Assembly: GCA_963969395.1 (NCBI GenBank)
Contig: OZ017795.1
Span: 14,818,001-14,882,000, forward strand
Direction of reading: 5' to 3'
Source: Pseudoscleropodium purum
Lineage: Eukaryota; Streptophyta; Bryopsida; Hypnales; Brachytheciaceae
DNA length: 64,000 nt
Shown here: piece by piece, positions 60,182 through 64,000 of the stretch
Position numbering within the stretch: position 1 is the stretch's first letter
Layout: each line of letters begins with the position of its first letter
Notes under the pieces: generated by a model
The model's database searches: none
What the model was told of the DNA's origin: nothing
The model's input: only the letters and a program-made list of their open reading frames with translations
Program-made: the position numbers and the translations under genes

Positions 60182-62270
60182 ACTCGATCGAAATGGGTGT
60201 GCACTCGAAATTAATGACTCGATCGATATATCTGCACTCAGTACGCGTATGCCAGTGCATGTCGAAGAAGTTAATTTGAGGTAAAATGCATGGCCCCCGG
60301 CATGGCCAACAATATAATGTTGAAGTGTGGACATATGTTTGGAGCGCGCAACAGAAGTATAAAATTTCGATGTCGCAACGAAAATGTTGTGAAGGAAATG
60401 CCGGAGCATTCCCAGCCTCGATCTTGGGAGCAGCGTACATGTTTTTGATGATTTGTAGTCAGAAACCGACCTGGTCTGGTCCAGACACCAACGACAAGGC
60501 TATCAGAAATTTGAGGTTCTTTGGAGCAGTTTGGGCCAATTCCATCCAAGCTTGAGCCAAGAATTCGTCGAATCTGTTTTCAGTGTAGTAAATTCTGTAA
60601 CTCAAATGCATCAATAGAGATCGATAGAGTTTAAAATAGCAGAAATAGGCTTCACCATCTACCCCCATGATTGCCACATCAGCAAGATGGAAAAATCCAA
60701 AAAATTTATGCTGCTTGGCAGATTTGATCATCTGAAGAAGCTGCTCAATCTTTGATAAGTAGGGGAAGGTCGGGTATCTGGAAACAGAACGGCCCCGACA
60801 GGAGTCTTTATTATTCTGCTAGTCCTCCTCAGTACAACCAGGTTGATTGGTTTTTGCTCTTGTTTTTTCAGTAGGTTCCGTCTGTTGCGCCGCTACACAA
60901 TGGTTAAGGGCCTTACGTTGTAATTTTTCTTCCTTTAAACCAATGGGCTCTTGTTCCATTCATACTTTCGTACATTTATTTTCATTGAAGATTATACCAT
61001 ACTCATTGGTTACATTCAACATTCCCTACTGAATATAAGTAATTAAAGTTGCTAAATTTGATTTGGTGATAACTAAAATTAGAAAGATTTTGTTTTTTCC
61101 CAATATTTTTTAAATAAAAAGAAATATCCCAACAATTTTGGCATTTGTTTTAAAGAAATACTTCTGAAAAAAATTTAATTACAATAACAATGTAGGAAAA
61201 AAAGTGAAAAAATATATATTAAAAAAAATTTACACGTAAAAATTCTAAAATTTTCATGATATGAGTACATTACAGTTGAAAATGTCATAGTGTAATCCAA
61301 TGTAATAATATTCCTCATATTTTGCAACAAAAAAATAGAAGAAAACAACAATAGATCAAGGTTAGAAGCCAAGAGTTCAAAATACAATAAATTACTTAGT
61401 TTTAGGAAATTTTCAAATTGGAGTAAAGACTAGACTTCATTATACAAATGTAAAAGATCTATCAAATCAAATTTAATATCTTCTTTTTAGTATTAATGAA
61501 TCTATATGTTATCAAATAATCATACCTCTTTCTCATACAATTATAACTATGAGAGAAATTTATTGGATTTTGAAGGATTGTACCTTATTCAAGCTCATCA
61601 ATGATTTCTTTATATTATAGCTTTAACAAATTTGTGAAAAACAAGACCCTCAACTTAAATCTACTTCTTGTTTCTAGCATAGCAAATAGAACTATTCCTA
61701 CAAACTCTTTATTCTTTGAATGGTCTACACTCTACAAACCAAAGTTATTCTTCTTCTTTTGGACTCATTTGTCTACTACAATTCTAAACTTCAATGAATA
61801 TGATGAGGACTTTTTTGAGTATCTATGCACCAATTAAGTGTGATTCTCCTAAATCTTGGACTCTTTATATGTGATGTGACTAAGATCGAGACCCTCATAT
61901 CCAATCATTTGAGCAATTTGGGAGTAAATTATGTGTAGTATGAGTTGGTGGATTTTTTTCATATTGTAAGATAGGAAAATAATATAGAGATTTTCATATT
62001 TATATTCCAAAAATTGAACTTACAATGCATTTCAAGAGGCAAAAAGTATTTTTGACCCATAAGCAATGCTTAGACTCTTCCAATTTCAATCATTTAAGAT
62101 ACTATTTTCTTGCTCACTACTTTAGGACATATATGAGTTATAACTTTATTAGTTCTAACTTTAAAAAGGACAAAAAAAACTAATTTCAAGCTTGAATTCT
62201 AACCTAAGGTTGGAAATAGCACACCCATCAGGTTGAGTATTTGGGAGTGGTTGGCAACTAGTGCTTCTAC
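60182..62270. other. VCCN-like 3' flank and AT-rich DNA
   Basis: The first 600 bases keep near-genic composition. A 90-codon minus frame at 60,459-60,731 is open but unrecognised. Beyond 61,000 the sequence is very AT-rich and holds nothing I can identify. Confidence 0.35.
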
Positions 62271-62271
62271 C

Positions 62272-62716
62272 TTAAGAGCATGTCCACCCCACTCACCACA
62301 TTTAGCTGGGGTCGGTTTGGCAAGGGCAGGAGGCAAAATAGTCCCTACAAAATAGACCAAGACACAATTTTCCAAACACCAAGTGCGCCAGATTTTGGAT
62401 GAGTTACTAGAGTTTGGAGTGGACTTAGAATTTCTTAGAAGCCCAGGGTTGATTGATGATAGAGCACTTTTGCATTCAATTTTGTTGGTGATGTCATTAC
62501 AATGTGCACTTTGATCATCATTGTCCATCAAAAATAGATTGGAATTAAATATGATAGGAGACACTAACTAGTCCAAACTGGCCCACGTTGGGGGAGGTGG
62601 TACTTATCGAAAACTATTGATTTTAAAGGCTCGCCAAAATGGCTTCATTGTGGAAATTTGACCACCATATAGTGGTCATACTCTAATGTAGTACTATATT
62701 GATGGGCATGCTTTAA
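62272..62716. mobile_element. MITE-like element with GCATG termini
   Basis: Starts TTAAGAGCATGTCCACC and ends with the complement of TTAAAGCATGCCCATC, imperfect inverted repeats of about 16 bp. The terminus resembles the GAGCATSTCCA ends common among plant MITEs. No target duplication could be fixed. The minus frame within it (62,199-62,564) is not recognised. Confidence 0.4.
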
Positions 62717-63229
62717 TATTTAGCTATTGAAAGTACAAAAGGTGACAGAGACAAAGTAAGGTAGTCCAATCCATTGCCGCCATCTTCCCATCACCGCCAC
62801 CCAACTTTTTTCCCCATTACCATCACATTGAAATTCTTCTAACTCCATTTACTTTCTTGACAAAATCAATGCATTAACTCTATCTTGAATAAAGTGTCAA
62901 TCTTTGATTGGTGAATATTCATGTGCTAATAGATAGACTTTAAGATAGTATTGGGTTGTTAATATGACATTATGGCTCTACTCCATGGGCAATTTTATAA
63001 TTTTAGGGCAACCAACTTAAAAAATTTACATAAATTACAATTTTAATTGAAAAATTGTAATTCCACTTAGGGGTTTGATTCTTAAAACATGTGCACACCT
63101 TTAAAAATAGGTGCTCCTACTCTAATATAGTCAAATTGGTAAACAAGGTGGTAATAGGTTGGTCTACCTTACATTAGAGAGGTCACTTAGTGACTATAGG
63201 ACTGTGGGTGAGTTTCAAATCATTGGGTA
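62717..63229. other. AT-rich region without recognised features
   Basis: No open frame of note, no repeat structure seen. Confidence 0.4.
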
Positions 63230-63594
63230 TATGGTAGCCAATCCATTTCTGACTGGAATCCATTCCCGTCATATAGGCTACAATCTTTCTAATCAGCAAG
63301 AGAAAAGCAAGTGATTAATTATGGCACAGTTTACAACGTAGTCATGGTGCATTAAGATTGGTTGTAGTCTTTGTTTATTTTAAAACCAACCTATGGTTAG
63401 AAATAGGAAGGCCTACATGACAAAAATAGGTCGAATAGAATCTTCAACTAAAAAACTTGTAGTAATAAAATTTTGAAAAAATATAGAATCTTTCTAAACC
63501 CTGTTTCTATATATAGAAAAATTCCTGCACTCAAGAAACATATGCTCCAGATATGCAGAATTGCTTAAGTGGTCAAGAATGGGTCGGCTACTTT
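63230..63594. mobile_element. Second clear copy of the 384-bp MITE family
   Basis: Follows the arm copy base by base with scattered substitutions and a few small indels: GCATTAAGATTGGTTG, AACCAACCTATGGTT and GCTCCAGATATGC are all shared. The 5' end is ATGGTAGCC; the 3' end GGGTCGGCTAC has lost the last bases of the inverted repeat. Confidence 0.75.
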
Positions 63595-63800
63595 ATTACA
63601 ACCCTGTTATCACCATCAGTGCTTCCAGAGTCTCATTGAAAGTTGTTGTCTTCATCACTTGTGTCAAATAAAAACAAGAAACAAAGAAATAACATTCTGC
63701 TAATCTGCTTCATTTGTTTCAAAAGAAAAGAAATTGTGGATTAAAACTCTAGAAAAGCGTGCTTCTACTTAAGTACTGTAAACACTTGGATAAAAGTCAA

Positions 63801-64000
63801 CCTCCAGATCTCACCACACGTGTTAGTTAGTATCATGTTCTTTTGTTGAAACCGTACATTAATGAAACACATGTATCATAGAGAAACTGCTGTTCTCAGG
63901 ACCTTCTTTAGAATATATTAGCTCTGGCAAGAGTACCTTACATTAGTCATCCTCCAGATCTCACCCCACGTGTTAGTTAGTATCATGTTCTTTTGTTGAA
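63801..64000 (+). repeat. 150-bp period tandem repeat at the window edge
   Basis: CCTCCAGATCTCACCACACG at 63,801 and CCTCCAGATCTCACCCCACG at 63,951 start two copies of a stretch that continues CGTGTTAGTTAGTATCATGT and runs on for over 50 bases in each. The period is 150 bp and the second copy is cut by the window end. Confidence 0.8.

Overview
This is a nuclear land-plant window. It has intron-bearing genes with GT-AG junctions, chloroplast-type proteins (a plant 3-dehydroquinate synthase II-like protein, a VCCN/bestrophin channel, a CCDA relic), a long LEA protein and an F-box protein, set as GC-richer islands in very AT-rich DNA full of small transposon relics. A bryophyte, perhaps a moss, is my best guess, but the sequence alone does not fix the species.

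Layout. The dominant structure is a very large inverted duplication. Positions 1 to about 8,739 reappear as the reverse complement at about 29,484 to 38,222: any left position plus its right partner equals 38,223. I found no net insertion or deletion over the arm; the first base difference I found is at 8,655/29,568. The left arm runs off the window edge, so its full length is unknown. Each arm holds a complete 8-exon DHQS-II-like gene (30,461-34,203 +; mirror 4,020-7,762 -), an F-box gene downstream on the same strand (36,296-38,257 +; mirror 1-1,927 -, cut by the window), a possible small gene between them, and a 384-bp MITE just upstream of the DHQS-like gene. In both arms the F-box gene carries a 29-bp tandem duplication that puts the F-box out of frame with the inferred start exon.

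The spacer (about 8.7-29.5 kb) contains a decayed hAT-like transposase (12.9-15.3 kb), a CACTA-type hairpin MITE with a 3-bp target duplication (17.5-17.8 kb), a degenerate third copy of the DHQS 5' end (20.0-20.9 kb) and an intact three-exon LEA_4 gene of 924 codons (21,890-25,837) whose upstream region has ABRE and DRE/CRT cores. The inner ends of both arms lie inside two older, diverged copies of one AT-rich repeat in opposite orientation. That is a plausible seed for the duplication.

Right of the arm (38.3-64 kb) gene density is low: a broken CCDA (cytochrome c biogenesis) pseudogene at 41.5-42.6 kb, an intronless VCCN1/bestrophin-like gene at 59,114-60,181, and otherwise AT-rich DNA with MITEs, some nested, fold-back elements and small tandem repeats.

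The genes do not form an obvious pathway. Two intact genes serve plastid functions by homology, one is a stress or desiccation protein, and one is a probable ubiquitin-ligase adaptor that may be dead.
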